Below are positions 48,201 through 51,614 of a DNA stretch of 64,000 bases, in pieces (within the stretch, counting starts at the first letter, position 1; each line of letters opens with the position of its first letter). Position numbers and translations under genes: made by a program. Location: the NCBI GenBank assembly GCA_949752735.1, contig OX457042.1:20442243-20506242 (forward strand), written 5' to 3'. The DNA is from Lumbricus terrestris. Its lineage: Eukaryota > Annelida > Clitellata > Crassiclitellata > Lumbricidae. The notes beneath the pieces were generated by a model. It worked only from the letters and a program-made list of their open reading frames with translations. It had not been told where the DNA came from and made no database searches.

Positions 48201-48517
48201 CACGTAAGGACCTTGAGCAAGTCCTTCACTCGCAATTGCTCAACGCTTTGGCGTGAAACTGCGCTGCAGTGTCCGCTCTGCAGTCGGGAGCGCCTCTGAG
48301 TAGAGAGCTTGGAGGGGCGCTATAACAAGTGCACATACAAACAAGCAAGAGCAATACTAATAACACTGAAAATTGTAAATAACAACTATAGTGACAGACC
48401 TTCTGATTTCCTAAAGATGCCTTCCTGGCGTTCCTTTGCAAAAAGAATTCCCTCTTTATCGAAACGATCAGGATTCTGACGAGCTAGACAAGACAACTCC
48501 CGTGAATTGAACCTCAT
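16646..48517 (-). CDS. INPP4: Inositol polyphosphate 4-phosphatase (INPP4A/B orthologue) with N-terminal PH domain, 22 coding exons
   Basis: The enzyme removes the 4-phosphate of phosphatidylinositol 3,4-bisphosphate on endosomal and plasma membranes and so dampens PI3K signalling. Coding exons in transcript order: 48517-48400, 46002-45938, 44653-44560, 43133-42927, 35949-35780, 34475-34359, 33204-33134, 32623-32488, 31887-31706, 30680-30623, 30052-29965, 28613-28518, 26310-26203, 25119-24812, 24076-23834, 23115-22924, 21966-21898, 20576-20182, 19439-19342, 18754-18621, 17542-17388, 16778-16646. Their sum is 3237 nt and every junction keeps phase. Domains: PH about residues 19-125, C2 about 165-310, INPP4 middle region with [15 protein letters not shown], and catalytic CKSAKDR with Cys near 996; the C-terminus is [12 protein letters not shown]. 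Human INPP4A and INPP4B (about 980 and 925 residues) match from the C2 domain onward but have no PH domain. The start ATG at 48517 is a choice: no stop separates it from the upstream acceptor. Confidence 0.95.
16800..16925 (+). mobile_element. LINE 3' fragment in last INPP4 intron
   Basis: On the + strand [11 protein letters not shown] is followed by [17 protein letters not shown]. This is the same terminal block as in the minus-strand LINE at 13200-13860 (KLKEKAQNREE, TFEHSNLP). It is antisense to INPP4. Confidence 0.7.
17001..17104. repeat. (CTAT)n microsatellite
   Basis: About 25 CTAT units with one CCAT interruption lie next to a SINE tail fragment, which probably seeded the run. Confidence 0.98.
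17105..17170 (-). repeat. SINE/LINE tail fragment
   Basis: TATAGCGCCCCTTCAAGGAG, then ACTACTCAGAGGCGCTCC, is the reverse complement of the shared tail of the window's SINE family. Confidence 0.85.
17388..17542 (-). CDS. INPP4: INPP4 exon 21 (residues 984-1034; catalytic CX5R loop)
   Basis: [20 protein letters not shown] carries the active-site Cys (about residue 996) and Arg (about 1002) of the CX5R dual-specificity-type phosphatase loop, identical to human CKSAKDRTA. The acceptor is gctgcacag and the donor CAG|GTAAGT. All catalytic residues are intact. Confidence 0.98.
18262..18612 (+). repeat. 30-bp minisatellite next to the INPP4 exon 20 donor
   Basis: The landmark ATAGGTAAGG (or a one-base variant) recurs at about 18291, 18321, 18351, 18380, 18410, 18440, 18470, 18507, 18537, 18567 and 18597. 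The unit reads TAACTTTAGGATAGGTAAGG plus TAACCCAAGG. The array ends 8 bp short of the GC donor of exon 20. Confidence 0.97.
18621..18754 (-). CDS. INPP4: INPP4 exon 20 (residues 939-983)
   Basis: The exon has a Ser-rich variable start and then [13 protein letters not shown], matching human RKNKNVDILWQAAE. The protein must continue into ICR at once, which requires the donor GCAGAG|GCAAGT at 18621/18620, a GC-type site. The GT four bases beyond would shift the frame. A 30-bp minisatellite begins just past this donor. Confidence 0.94.
19342..19439 (-). CDS. INPP4: INPP4 exon 19 (residues 906-938)
   Basis: [20 protein letters not shown] and [12 protein letters not shown] follow the LAER motif exactly as in human INPP4B ([14 protein letters not shown]). 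The acceptor is gatgtggttgtag and the donor CTG|GTATGA. Confidence 0.96.
19590..19628 (+). repeat. LINE 3' UTR fragment
   Basis: CAGCGCTCGTGAATAAG with GGTGCCCTGC is also found in the LINE 3' tails at 60483-60515 and, inverted, 61125-61155. It is a short relic of that family. Confidence 0.7.
19999..20073. repeat. (TATG)n microsatellite
   Basis: An interrupted TATG run changes to CATG near its end. Confidence 0.9.
20182..20576 (-). CDS. INPP4: INPP4 exon 18 (residues 775-905)
   Basis: This is the largest coding exon. It includes [38 protein letters not shown] and the signature [11 protein letters not shown], nearly identical to human VGINEQQTLAER. The donor is GCG|GTGAGT. Confidence 0.97.
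20876..20950 (+). mobile_element. tRNA-like SINE head or tRNA relic
   Basis: TGGCGCATTGG fits a Pol III A box, and 40 bases later GGTTGATTCCC fits a B box. It does not fold as a usable tRNA by eye, so I call it a SINE head relic of a family different from the main SINE here. Confidence 0.45.
21381..21795. mobile_element. TA-flanked inverted-repeat transposon (MITE), perfect 35-bp ends
   Basis: The left end TGTGTCCCGACATATGAAAA (21381) and the following 15 bases to 21415 are exactly the reverse complement of 21761-21795. The element is bordered by TA on both sides, as for Tc1/mariner-type insertion. The 415-bp body has no transposase and contains a run of TTGTGCCCAAAAA repeats. Perfect termini suggest recent activity. 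Confidence 0.93.
21550..21635 (+). repeat. TTGTGCCCAAAAA-type tandem repeat inside the MITE
   Basis: Five or six imperfect copies of TTGTGCCC followed by an A run occupy the core of the 21381-21795 element. Confidence 0.85.
21898..21966 (-). CDS. INPP4: INPP4 exon 17 (residues 752-774)
   Basis: [20 protein letters not shown] ending SQA matches the human LSLQYRRDVVFCQTLTAL and LRRDIVFSQAL segment. It is a 69-nt phase 0-0 exon flanked by ttatttttag and GCC|GTGAGT. Confidence 0.95.
22047..22117. mobile_element. 71-bp TTAA-flanked foldback element, copy A
   Basis: CCCTTTACCCGTT at the left and AACGGGTAAAAGA at the right are inverted, and TTAA flanks both ends (22043-22046 and 22118-22121). TTAA duplication is the mark of piggyBac-type transposition. 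The copy at 44407-44477 has the same length. Confidence 0.8.
22566..22790 (+). mobile_element. tRNA-derived SINE, copy 1
   Basis: The head GGGGCGCGGTGGTGTAG (A box) and GGTTCGAGGTTCGAATCC (B box) are followed by a conserved body (GACCTTGGGCAAGTCCTTCA) and the tail GGGAGCGCCTCTGAGTAG-GAGCCTGAAGGGGCGCTATA, then a CAAA-rich end. Seven near full-length copies lie in this window, all with this plan. Confidence 0.95.
22815..22905 (-). repeat. Second tRNA-like SINE relic
   Basis: Read on the minus strand, CAGTGGGTGGAATGCTCAAC and later GGGATTTAAATTCC resemble Pol III A and B boxes. It lies directly beyond the 3' end of SINE copy 1 and overlaps neither of the flanking INPP4 exons. Confidence 0.4.
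22924..23115 (-). CDS. INPP4: INPP4 exon 16 (residues 688-751)
   Basis: [20 protein letters not shown] and [10 protein letters not shown] match the human [25 protein letters not shown] helix pair. The acceptor is gtcttccag and the donor AAG|GTATGA. Phase 0 at both ends. Confidence 0.95.
23560..23760 (+). mobile_element. CR1/L2-like LINE 3' tail
   Basis: Frameshifted remnants of the LINE C-terminal block (CCTTTGGAATGGATTTACTC, then [11 protein letters not shown]) end in ATATAACAATAGAATATA. The same TTTATAAATGGTCATA end occurs at 44790 and 28255. Confidence 0.7.
23834..24076 (-). CDS. INPP4: INPP4 exon 15 (residues 607-687)
   Basis: It opens [20 protein letters not shown] and then runs through a disordered Ser/Pro/Gly-rich insert with six consecutive Gly, ending TEEPW. 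The acceptor abuts a 47-bp tandem repeat array at 24078-24220. The donor is TGG|GTGAGT. Confidence 0.94.
24078..24222 (+). repeat. 47-bp tandem repeat, three copies, abutting INPP4 exon 15
   Basis: ACAATGTATGACCTTCA, then GGTATAGGTAAGTCG and TTGTATGGTATC, is repeated with 47-bp spacing starting at 24079, 24126 and 24173. The first copy overlaps the exon 15 acceptor region. Confidence 0.95.
24394..24612 (+). mobile_element. tRNA-derived SINE, copy 2
   Basis: Full-length: A box GGCGCGGTGGTGTAGTGG, B box GGTTCGAATCC, the body and the TGAAGGGGCGCTATAACAAG tail. Very close to copies 1 and 5. Confidence 0.95.
24812..25119 (-). CDS. INPP4: INPP4 exon 14 (residues 504-606)
   Basis: [20 protein letters not shown] and [13 protein letters not shown] match human [30 protein letters not shown]. 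A helical region follows to FNFVIQ. The acceptor is cacaacag and the donor CAG|GTTGAG. Confidence 0.96.
25630..25687. repeat. (TA)n microsatellite
   Basis: About 28 uninterrupted TA units. Confidence 0.98.
26203..26310 (-). CDS. INPP4: INPP4 exon 13 (residues 468-503)
   Basis: [20 protein letters not shown] with IQRM is one of the best conserved INPP4 signatures (human [15 protein letters not shown]). The acceptor is gaatggcag and the donor TCAT|GTGAGT. Confidence 0.97.
26965..27130 (-). mobile_element. Helitron-like 3' end, copy 1
   Basis: On the minus strand the sequence ends GGGCAACACTGAGTAATTCA-GCTAG and is followed by T. A CTRR end with a GC-rich hairpin a few bases before it, and a T after it, is the Helitron 3' signature. 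The other end cannot be placed. Confidence 0.5.
27184..27425 (+). repeat. About 130-bp tandem duplication with ACT trinucleotide runs
   Basis: AGTTATTGAGTTTCTACTGA, then TTGCTGTAATTTT, CTGATGCTCTGTCA and a (CTA)n run, occurs twice in tandem. The second copy has the longer trinucleotide run. Confidence 0.9.
28060..28290 (+). mobile_element. CR1/L2-like LINE 3' tail
   Basis: [20 protein letters not shown] reads like the C-terminal GP-x-W-N-LP block of CR1/L2 reverse transcriptases. It ends in the GGGAGTGCCTCTGA and CACTTTATAAATTTATACAA tail. It lies in an INPP4 intron, antisense to the gene. Confidence 0.75.
28518..28613 (-). CDS. INPP4: INPP4 exon 12 (residues 436-467)
   Basis: [20 protein letters not shown] and [12 protein letters not shown] continue the helical region. 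The acceptor is ttggtag before 28613; an AG eight bases further upstream would cause a stop. The donor is ACAG|GTGAGA. Confidence 0.9.
28683..28830 (+). repeat. CACCACAACACGT-type minisatellite
   Basis: About ten imperfect units of 13-15 bp (CGTCACCACAACA with variants) lie some 70 bp from the acceptor side of INPP4 exon 12. Confidence 0.93.
29056..29292. repeat. (AAT)n microsatellite cluster, three blocks
   Basis: AAT runs at 29056-29110, 29175-29210 and 29248-29292 are separated by short unique sequence. The blocks look like repeated units because AGGCCGCAGAACTC and CGCAGCCCTTTGACC adjoin them. Confidence 0.92.
29965..30052 (-). CDS. INPP4: INPP4 exon 11 (residues 407-435)
   Basis: [20 protein letters not shown] and ALLFLCELS form a helical segment that sits where the human proteins have LSPCWESLRRQIV. 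The acceptor is ccttcgccag and the donor TCTG|GTAAAG. Confidence 0.9.
30623..30680 (-). CDS. INPP4: INPP4 exon 10 (residues 387-406)
   Basis: [19 protein letters not shown] corresponds to human KLLLEEDAARVCELEELGE. The acceptor is tatggtgtag and the donor GCG|GTAAGC. At 58 nt it is the shortest exon in the gene. Confidence 0.93.
31048..31640. repeat. CATC/CACC tetranucleotide repeat domain
   Basis: About 0.6 kb of CCATCCAT and CCACCCAC units, open on both strands and therefore giving long spurious frames (SIHPPTHP on one strand, DGWMDGWM on the other). It lies between INPP4 exons 9 and 10. Confidence 0.98.
31706..31887 (-). CDS. INPP4: INPP4 exon 9 (residues 327-386)
   Basis: [20 protein letters not shown] aligns with human [20 protein letters not shown], and the exon ends LTYVLPKQL like human LSLHVPRQF. 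Reading on past the donor CT|GTACGT gives a false hydrophobic tail that mimics a membrane anchor; it is intron. Confidence 0.95.
32070..32462. repeat. (TG)n-rich microsatellite domain
   Basis: Imperfect GTGTGTGC and TGTG units with two purer runs near 32280 and 32445 end 26 bp from the INPP4 exon 8 donor. Confidence 0.95.
32488..32623 (-). CDS. INPP4: INPP4 exon 8 (residues 281-326; C2 end and linker)
   Basis: GSVVVTAWQ is equivalent to the VGNITVIGWQ end of the human C2 domain. A variable Ser-rich linker follows. The donor CAG|GTAGGT is adjacent to a long TG-rich repeat at 32070-32462. Confidence 0.93.
33134..33204 (-). CDS. INPP4: INPP4 exon 7 (residues 258-280; C2 domain)
   Basis: [20 protein letters not shown] followed by LKL corresponds to the LGSGTFIVKDLL strand of human INPP4A. 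The acceptor is gatgactcag and the donor TG|GTTAGT, leaving two bases that join the next exon as a Cys codon. Confidence 0.9.
33276..33298. repeat. (TA)n microsatellite
   Basis: About 11 TA units in an INPP4 intron. Confidence 0.9.
33755..33805 (-). repeat. SINE/LINE tail fragment
   Basis: TTTATATAGCGCCGCTCACA and GTGGCGCTCCCGACCCAAGC are the reverse complement of the shared tail. Confidence 0.75.
33872..33945 (+). repeat. Near-perfect 34-bp inverted repeat with 6-base loop
   Basis: The left arm 33872-33905 and right arm 33912-33945 pair at 31 of 34 positions. Read as + strand RNA, two of the three exceptions are G-U wobbles. The arm core is CAAGCACCCTCAGCTAAT. It lies in the INPP4 intron between exons 6 and 7 and could be a foldback element remnant or a small-RNA hairpin. 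Confidence 0.9.
33985..34165. repeat. Imperfect repeat of GGGCACTTTCGGTGG-type units
   Basis: AGGGCACTTTCGGTGG, ATCACTTTCGGTGGCC and AGGGCACTTCCACTTGG, each followed by a GGGAACCAGT-like or GGTACCCAGT block, recur every 45-60 bp. Confidence 0.7.
34359..34475 (-). CDS. INPP4: INPP4 exon 6 (residues 219-257; C2 domain)
   Basis: [19 protein letters not shown] and [17 protein letters not shown] match the human segment NPIFLSSIAFF to VKLSVYDVKDRS. Phase 0 at both ends; donor ACG|GTTAGC. Confidence 0.94.
34920..34950. repeat. (GATT)n microsatellite
   Basis: A short pure GATT run that probably ends a decayed LINE tail (CGGACCAATAAAAAATTGATT). Confidence 0.9.
35040..35110 (-). repeat. SINE/LINE tail fragment
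   Basis: ATTCATTCATTTAAGAGATT with TTGCGCCCCTTCTT and ACTACTCAGAAGCGCTCC matches the shared tail in reverse. Confidence 0.8.
35780..35949 (-). CDS. INPP4: INPP4 exon 5 (residues 162-218; C2 domain start)
   Basis: [20 protein letters not shown] aligns with the C2 start of human INPP4A/B, and HARTEIVE aligns with their TEIIEGT/TEIVEGT strand. I chose the acceptor ctgtag before 35949 because it alone keeps phase with exon 4; an AG ten bases downstream would break it. The intron before it is about 7 kb. Confidence 0.92.
36190..36455 (+). mobile_element. CR1/L2-like LINE 3' end with (GAAT)n
   Basis: [20 protein letters not shown] and [19 protein letters not shown] are the C-terminal LINE block. 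It is followed by the GGGAGCGCCTCTGAGTAG and GAAGAGGCACTATATAAAT tail and (GAAT)n. This copy links the widespread tail to a LINE, so the SINE probably borrowed the LINE end. Confidence 0.85.
36735..37010 (+). mobile_element. CR1/L2-like LINE 3' end, interrupted (left part)
   Basis: A degenerate C-terminal block ([17 protein letters not shown]) and the tail GGTAGCGCTTCTGAGTAGTC stop at 37010 where a hAT-like element has inserted. The tail resumes at 37358 with GGACGCTATACAAATCC and ends in GAATGAATG. Confidence 0.8.
37011..37349. mobile_element. hAT-like MITE, family with CAGGGCTGTACTGG ends, copy 1
   Basis: It begins CAGGGCTGTACTGGTAAA and ends ACAGCCCTG. The 8-bp duplications CCTTGAAG (37003-37010) and CCTTGAAA (37350-37357) flank it, as for hAT transposons. 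It has no transposase. A second copy is at 59491-59795. Confidence 0.93.
37880..38000 (+). repeat. tRNA-like SINE relic
   Basis: GGTGGTTCTCCTTGTCTGAC and AGGGTTCAAATCTC resemble the middle and B box of a tRNA-derived SINE. A GTGACCTTGACAAAGTGCTG body recalls the GACCTTGGGCAAGT segment of the main SINE. Confidence 0.5.
38390..38465 (+). repeat. SINE/LINE tail fragment with (AATG)n
   Basis: GTGTCTCTGAGTAGATCTCT and TGAAGATGCGCAATATAAAT end in AAATGAATGAATG. Confidence 0.8.
39085..39178 (+). repeat. 32-bp tandem repeat, three copies
   Basis: ATGCAAGTCTGTATTGTATC followed by ATTTATAGC occurs three times in tandem with few changes. Confidence 0.9.
39239..39277. repeat. (TTA)n microsatellite
   Basis: Thirteen ATT units. 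Confidence 0.97.
40870..41132 (+). other. Unrecognised small open frame inside the long INPP4 intron
   Basis: A 79-codon frame ([20 protein letters not shown] and onward) on the strand opposite INPP4 starts at 40893. The first 90 bases are more GC-rich and codon-like than the surroundings, an AG acceptor-like site lies at 40878, and GAC|GTAAGG at 40971 would be a good donor. I recognise no family and see no partner exon. It may be a fossil repeat or a nested exon. Confidence 0.2.
41275..41340 (+). repeat. tRNA-like SINE relic
   Basis: GGCACAGTGGCCAAGTCTTT and ATTCAAATTCC have A-box-like and B-box-like spacing. Confidence 0.35.
42765..42838 (+). repeat. SINE/LINE tail fragment with (GAAT)n
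   Basis: GAGTGCCTCTGAGTAGATCT and TGAAGAAGCGCTACATAAAT are followed by GAAATGAATGAAT. It lies 90 bp downstream of the INPP4 exon 4 donor. Confidence 0.85.
42927..43133 (-). CDS. INPP4: INPP4 exon 4 (residues 93-161; PH end and linker)
   Basis: [20 protein letters not shown] with [10 protein letters not shown] is the last PH strand and C-terminal helix, with the nearly invariant Trp at about residue 114. A helical, basic linker follows ([20 protein letters not shown]). The donor is ACAG|GTAAGA. Confidence 0.95.
43385..43607 (+). mobile_element. tRNA-derived SINE, copy 3 (older)
   Basis: It has the same plan as copy 1 but with more changes: head GGGGCGTGGTGGTGCAGTGG, decayed B box GGGTTGCAAGATTGAATC, and tail GGGAGCGCTTCTGAGTAG and GAAGAGGCACTATAAC. 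Confidence 0.93.
44407..44477. mobile_element. 71-bp TTAA-flanked foldback element, copy B
   Basis: The ends are CCCTTTACCCGTTC and AACGGGTAAAGGA, with TTAA at 44403-44406 and 44478-44481. It differs from copy A at only a few bases. Confidence 0.82.
44560..44653 (-). CDS. INPP4: INPP4 exon 3 (residues 62-92; PH middle)
   Basis: It encodes [20 protein letters not shown] and then [11 protein letters not shown], matching the PH strands after the variable loop. The acceptor is cgttgtgcag and the donor ATCG|GTACGT, leaving phase 1. Confidence 0.93.
44750..44835 (+). repeat. LINE tail fragment
   Basis: CGCACTGGGAGCACTTCAGA and GATTTTATAAATGGTCATAC match the tail at 23700-23760. Confidence 0.75.
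45155..45501. mobile_element. hAT-like MITE with CAGTGGTTCCCAACC ends
   Basis: It begins CAGTGGTTCCCAACCCATGG and ends AAGGTTGGGAACCACTG, 15 bases inverted. The 8-bp target duplications are TGCTATTA (45147-45154) and TGCTATTG (45502-45509). The body has GTGGCC segments near both ends and no transposase. CAGTGGTTC-CAACC ends are typical of hAT elements in many animals. Confidence 0.95.
45502..45534 (-). repeat. Duplicated copy of the INPP4 exon 2 donor region
   Basis: CTGTACTTACAACATCC with flanking bases is found both here and at 45928-45945. On the minus strand this copy keeps GATGTTGTAAGTACAG, an intact decoy of the real splice donor, about 415 bases further into the intron. The two copies flank the minisatellite. 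Confidence 0.85.
45528..45895. repeat. 15-bp minisatellite with 45-bp higher-order pattern
   Basis: About 24 units of CTATGACCAATCGTC. Variants CTAGGACC and GACCGATCG alternate in an ordered cycle of three units through most of the array. Because 15 is a multiple of 3, both strands stay open and give spurious frames. It lies just downstream (transcript sense) of the INPP4 exon 2 donor. Confidence 0.98.
45938..46002 (-). CDS. INPP4: INPP4 exon 2 (residues 40-61; PH core)
   Basis: It encodes [21 protein letters not shown]. The R-x-R followed by LLFYF is the usual beta2-beta3 phosphoinositide-binding hairpin of PH domains. The acceptor is gcactttcag and the donor GTT|GTAAGT. The donor and its surroundings are duplicated at 45506-45534, beyond a minisatellite. 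Confidence 0.93.
47640..47928 (+). mobile_element. Helitron-like element, 3' end copy 2
   Basis: ATAAATTTCAAGGGCAACGC, then TGGGCACCTCAGCTAG, ends in CTAG and shares ATAAATTTC-GGGCAACGC-CAGCTAG with the element ending at 63266. An internal AAATTTACCGGGCAATGC suggests a degenerate repeat. The base after CTAG is C, not the usual T, and the 5' end is unplaced. Confidence 0.5.
47960..48122 (-). mobile_element. tRNA-derived SINE, copy 4 (partial)
   Basis: Reverse orientation: CTCTGCATCAGAGTTTCACG, GTGAAGGACTTGCTCAAGGT, then GGATTCGAACCTGGAACCC (B box). The tail part is missing. It stands head to head with copy 5 a few bases away. Confidence 0.9.
48136..48345 (+). mobile_element. tRNA-derived SINE, copy 5
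   Basis: GGGGCGCGGTGGTATAGTGG head, GGTTCGAATCC B box, the full body and the GGAGGGGCGCTATAACAAGT tail. It ends 55 bp from the INPP4 exon 1 donor. Confidence 0.95.
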
Positions 48518-48544
48518 GCTGCCCTCTGCCAGATAAGCGCATTC
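48400..48544 (-). CDS. INPP4: INPP4 exon 1 as modelled (residues 1-39; PH strand 1)
   Basis: The exon runs from an acceptor (gattgtag before 48544) to donor AAG|GTCTGT at 48400. I place the start at ATG 48517-48515 (MRFNSREL), with A at -3. The nine in-frame codons upstream, from ECAYLAEGS, are open, so translation could begin in an earlier exon. [16 protein letters not shown] is a typical start of a PH domain. Confidence 0.8.
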
Positions 48545-49170
48545 CTACAATCATAACCGCAACATCAAAAACTCAAAATTCCTAAAGCACTCTTAGAAGA
48601 TAAGCACAGGGCGCCAGATAATTTGTCCATGCTGCTCCAAAGTCACAAGGGTTGTCTAGATATGCTGCCATGAAACTGTCAAATAGATACGAGACGAGAG
48701 ACAGTAGATTTGAAGAGACAAGAAGCGGTTACAGATGGATGCATAAAAAGAAATATGACGATGGCAGACTAGATGGATCACAATTGTTATGACATCACTA
48801 TTATTACAAATTTGGAGCATAATCAAACACAAGCACAGTCACAGGGTTGAAATCTTTCACCCGATGCGCAATGTCAACATCAATCCCAAACAAATATTAT
48901 GCTGTACAATAGTTAATATCATAGAGATGGCCACTTCTCATCTCCATACTTGAAAACAATATGGCCAGTTGGCCACAACAAACTGTTCAAGAACAGCCAA
49001 AAGGCCAGTTTCCAGTCAGTAATTAGTAATTACAGGAATTACACAGCAAGGGGTCCCACAACAGTAGGCACACACAGTACCACAAAAACCATTCATATCG
49101 AATCAGCGTCAAGGTATCATAATACTGAACTACTTTTTCCAAACCTCTCACCCTTCTCTCAAGTATCGTA
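48545..49170. other. INPP4 5' intron sequence
   Basis: No feature is recognised. It would be the first intron if the candidate 5' exon near 51.5 kb is real. Confidence 0.4.
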
Positions 49171-49174
49171 ACGT

Positions 49175-49720
49175 ATCTAAAAATTCATAGAGCGCCTCTC
49201 GCAGACAACGACCATCCAGAGGTGCTTTCAGCACAGAAGCCTCAGGGGAAAGAAATGCCTTGAGAAAGCGAGAGGATGACATGAGCTTAGTCCGAAGAAA
49301 AGGGGAAGGCCATTCCATGTGGAGGGACCTATCACAGCAAATGCACGGCTCTGAATCAAGGCACGCTGAACACTAGCGAGAAAGAGGTCGAAACGGTCAG
49401 TGGAGCGCAAGGGGCAAATAGATGTTGCAGAGAGAGGCTTACATATATAGTTGGCTAGATATCTGGGGAGAAGACCACATTGAGATTTGGATCTGAGAAG
49501 TGATAGGAGCCAGCGTAAACTTCAGCCATATAAGTGGCAACGTAAAAAAAACTGAGGAAGGCGTGCTATTTGCCTTGCAGCAGCATTTAAGACTGACTGG
49601 AGGGGAGAGTCCCATCTTGGAGAAAATAAGGAGCGAGTGACAGTAATCTATACAAGAGCAGATAAATGCATGCATAACTATTAGTTCTCTCACAAAAACG
49701 TCGTGTTAGGTCAGTAGTGA
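49175..49720 (-). mobile_element. CR1/L2-like LINE 3' part, frameshifted
   Basis: On the minus strand HAFICSCIDYCHSLLI (the S-R/C-x-DYCNSLL block) and, in another frame, RALIQSRAFAVIGPSTWNGL are followed by the AGAGGCGCTCTATGAATTT tail. Several frame breaks make it dead. Confidence 0.88.
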
Positions 49721-50494
49721 GCACTGCACACATTTTCTTGATCAGCTTAGGAAATGTCATTCCCGGATCCGGTGAGTCTCGTCTCCTAATGAATCGTTCA
49801 GTAGTATTTCGGTTTTAAAAGGCGACACAAAATAGCTCGCAATTATTTACATTCTAACCTGTACATTAGCTCTTCGTGAAATATCTCGTATTTTGGTTAA
49901 AACCGAATATCATCTGGATTCGATTCAATTCAATAGACCCATATAAATTTATTTTCTGTTTTGAGATAGGCTGGTTCACTGCTACGAAAGTGGTGTAAAA
50001 TTTATTTAGCTCCATGGTTTAAAGCTTCATTATTTAATGCTTAGACGTCAGCATAAGGATTATTGTTCGTCGTTCGCGTGAAAATATTCTGGACGTTTAT
50101 AACTTACTGTGCAGCAGTTATAAAGAAATTTTTGCCAATGCTTTAATTTAGCTGATTGTTTTGTGACTCTAGTTAAAGCAGTGAACATCTAGCCAAGAAT
50201 TATACAGCCAAAGAATAGGTCATACAAAGTAATTAAAGTCATATAAGCTGCTATGATCATAGGCCTATGATTAGGAAAAGCAATAGGCCATCTAAGGAAG
50301 GCAAATTTGGCACAGATTATGTTGGAAGAGAAAAGGTCAAGTAACCGAGTTTTTTGTAGGGTAGGCTAGTGTCCAGTATTTTAGCATACATGGGCCCGGG
50401 CCTACAATAAGCCTAGGTCCACGTACGATTCCACATGTCTTCATCGACGCTATGCAATAATGCAACACGTTCTTTTGTTATTTCGCACATTTGC

Positions 50495-50712
50495 AATATA
50501 GCACCCCTTCAAGCTTTCTACTCAGAGGTGCACCCAACTACAGCGCGGACATTGCATCGGAGTTCGCGTCAAAGCGCTCGAGCAATCGCAGGTGAAGGAT
50601 TTACTCTCAAGGTCCCTATGCGGCAGCTTGAGGTCAACGAGGTGAATTCACACCTGGAACACTCCAGCTCCAAAGCACCGAACCCACCACTACACGACCG
50701 CGCCCCACAATA
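50495..50712 (-). mobile_element. tRNA-derived SINE, copy 6
   Basis: Reverse orientation and near full-length: the ATAGCACCCCTTCAAGC tail, the body and the GAATTCACACCTGGAAC decayed B box, ending CCGCGCCCCAC at the head. Confidence 0.93.
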
Positions 50713-51509
50713 ATAATGTTCGTGAATCTTTCCGCGTAATACTAATAACCACTGCTGCAATTCATCGACGAATTAGATAGTCAATAAGACGACTGCACAT
50801 TAAAGCGACCCGTCAGTCGTTTAATTATGCGCCATCTGCAGTACGAAATAATCTTGGTTTAAGTCCACAAGATGAGTAATTTTTACGTCAGCAAGTAGCA
50901 ACACAGGTCTTCCCATAGCTATGATTTTAAGTGACATACTCTGACCGTCAGTCACTGCATGGTGCAGTGTTTTGTGAATTCCCCTCTGCTTAGAGAATTT
51001 AGGCTACGGTGGGGGGAGAGAGAGAACGGACGCGTATGGACGGACATCAACCGTTCAGGCAGACAACGGAGACGCAACCTTGTCCTGTAATTTTTTCTGA
51101 TGGCTTTTCAGTCCTTCTGGCTAAATTTCAAATAAATATACAAATCCTGGCAGTAAATGTCTACTTCGATGTCTGTGCCACAACGTACTATTGCGGCAGA
51201 AGGTTTTTGTCGGTTTTCCTAATGACGACCGGTGTAGCCATAACCCTAACCACCCCTCATGACGCATAACTGACAAGAATTGTGAAAATTACATCACATA
51301 CTTCCACGTCCACCATTTCAAAATCTCAAAAGAAGTGATTAGGCTAAGTTTATGAAGCATGCCAATAGCATGATGGGCAGCTATGGGGCGCTTGGGCTCC
51401 ACCAACATCTTCGAGCGTGAAAAGATCCACTGCGTCAACATAAATCGAGGCTAACACTGCAACTGCTGCTAGCTTCACTAAAGTTGTGCTATATAAATTT
51501 TCACTTACA

Positions 51510-51560
51510 ACAATGCAGTCAGATGTCAACGAAGAATCGGCAAGCTCAACAAAGGCACTC
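51510..51560 (-). other. Candidate 5' exon of INPP4
   Basis: A strong donor GTT|GTAAGT at 51510/51509 follows about 50 bases that read LADSSLTSDCIV in the frame compatible (phase 0) with the acceptor at 48544. An RFX-type X-box lies just upstream. It could be a first exon, coding or untranslated. No ATG in this frame is seen within it, so I favour 5' UTR. Confidence 0.3.
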
Positions 51561-51565
51561 AAAAT

Positions 51566-51579
51566 GTTACCATGACAAC
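51566..51579. promoter_or_regulatory. RFX X-box-like palindrome
   Basis: GTTACCATGACAAC (minus strand GTTGTCATGGTAAC) is close to the canonical RFX X-box GTTGCCATGGCAAC, with both half-sites and the AT spacer. It lies 6-70 bp upstream of the candidate INPP4 5' exon. Confidence 0.55.
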
Positions 51580-51614
51580 AACAGAAATTGCAAAACAGAC
51601 ACAGAAAATAGACA

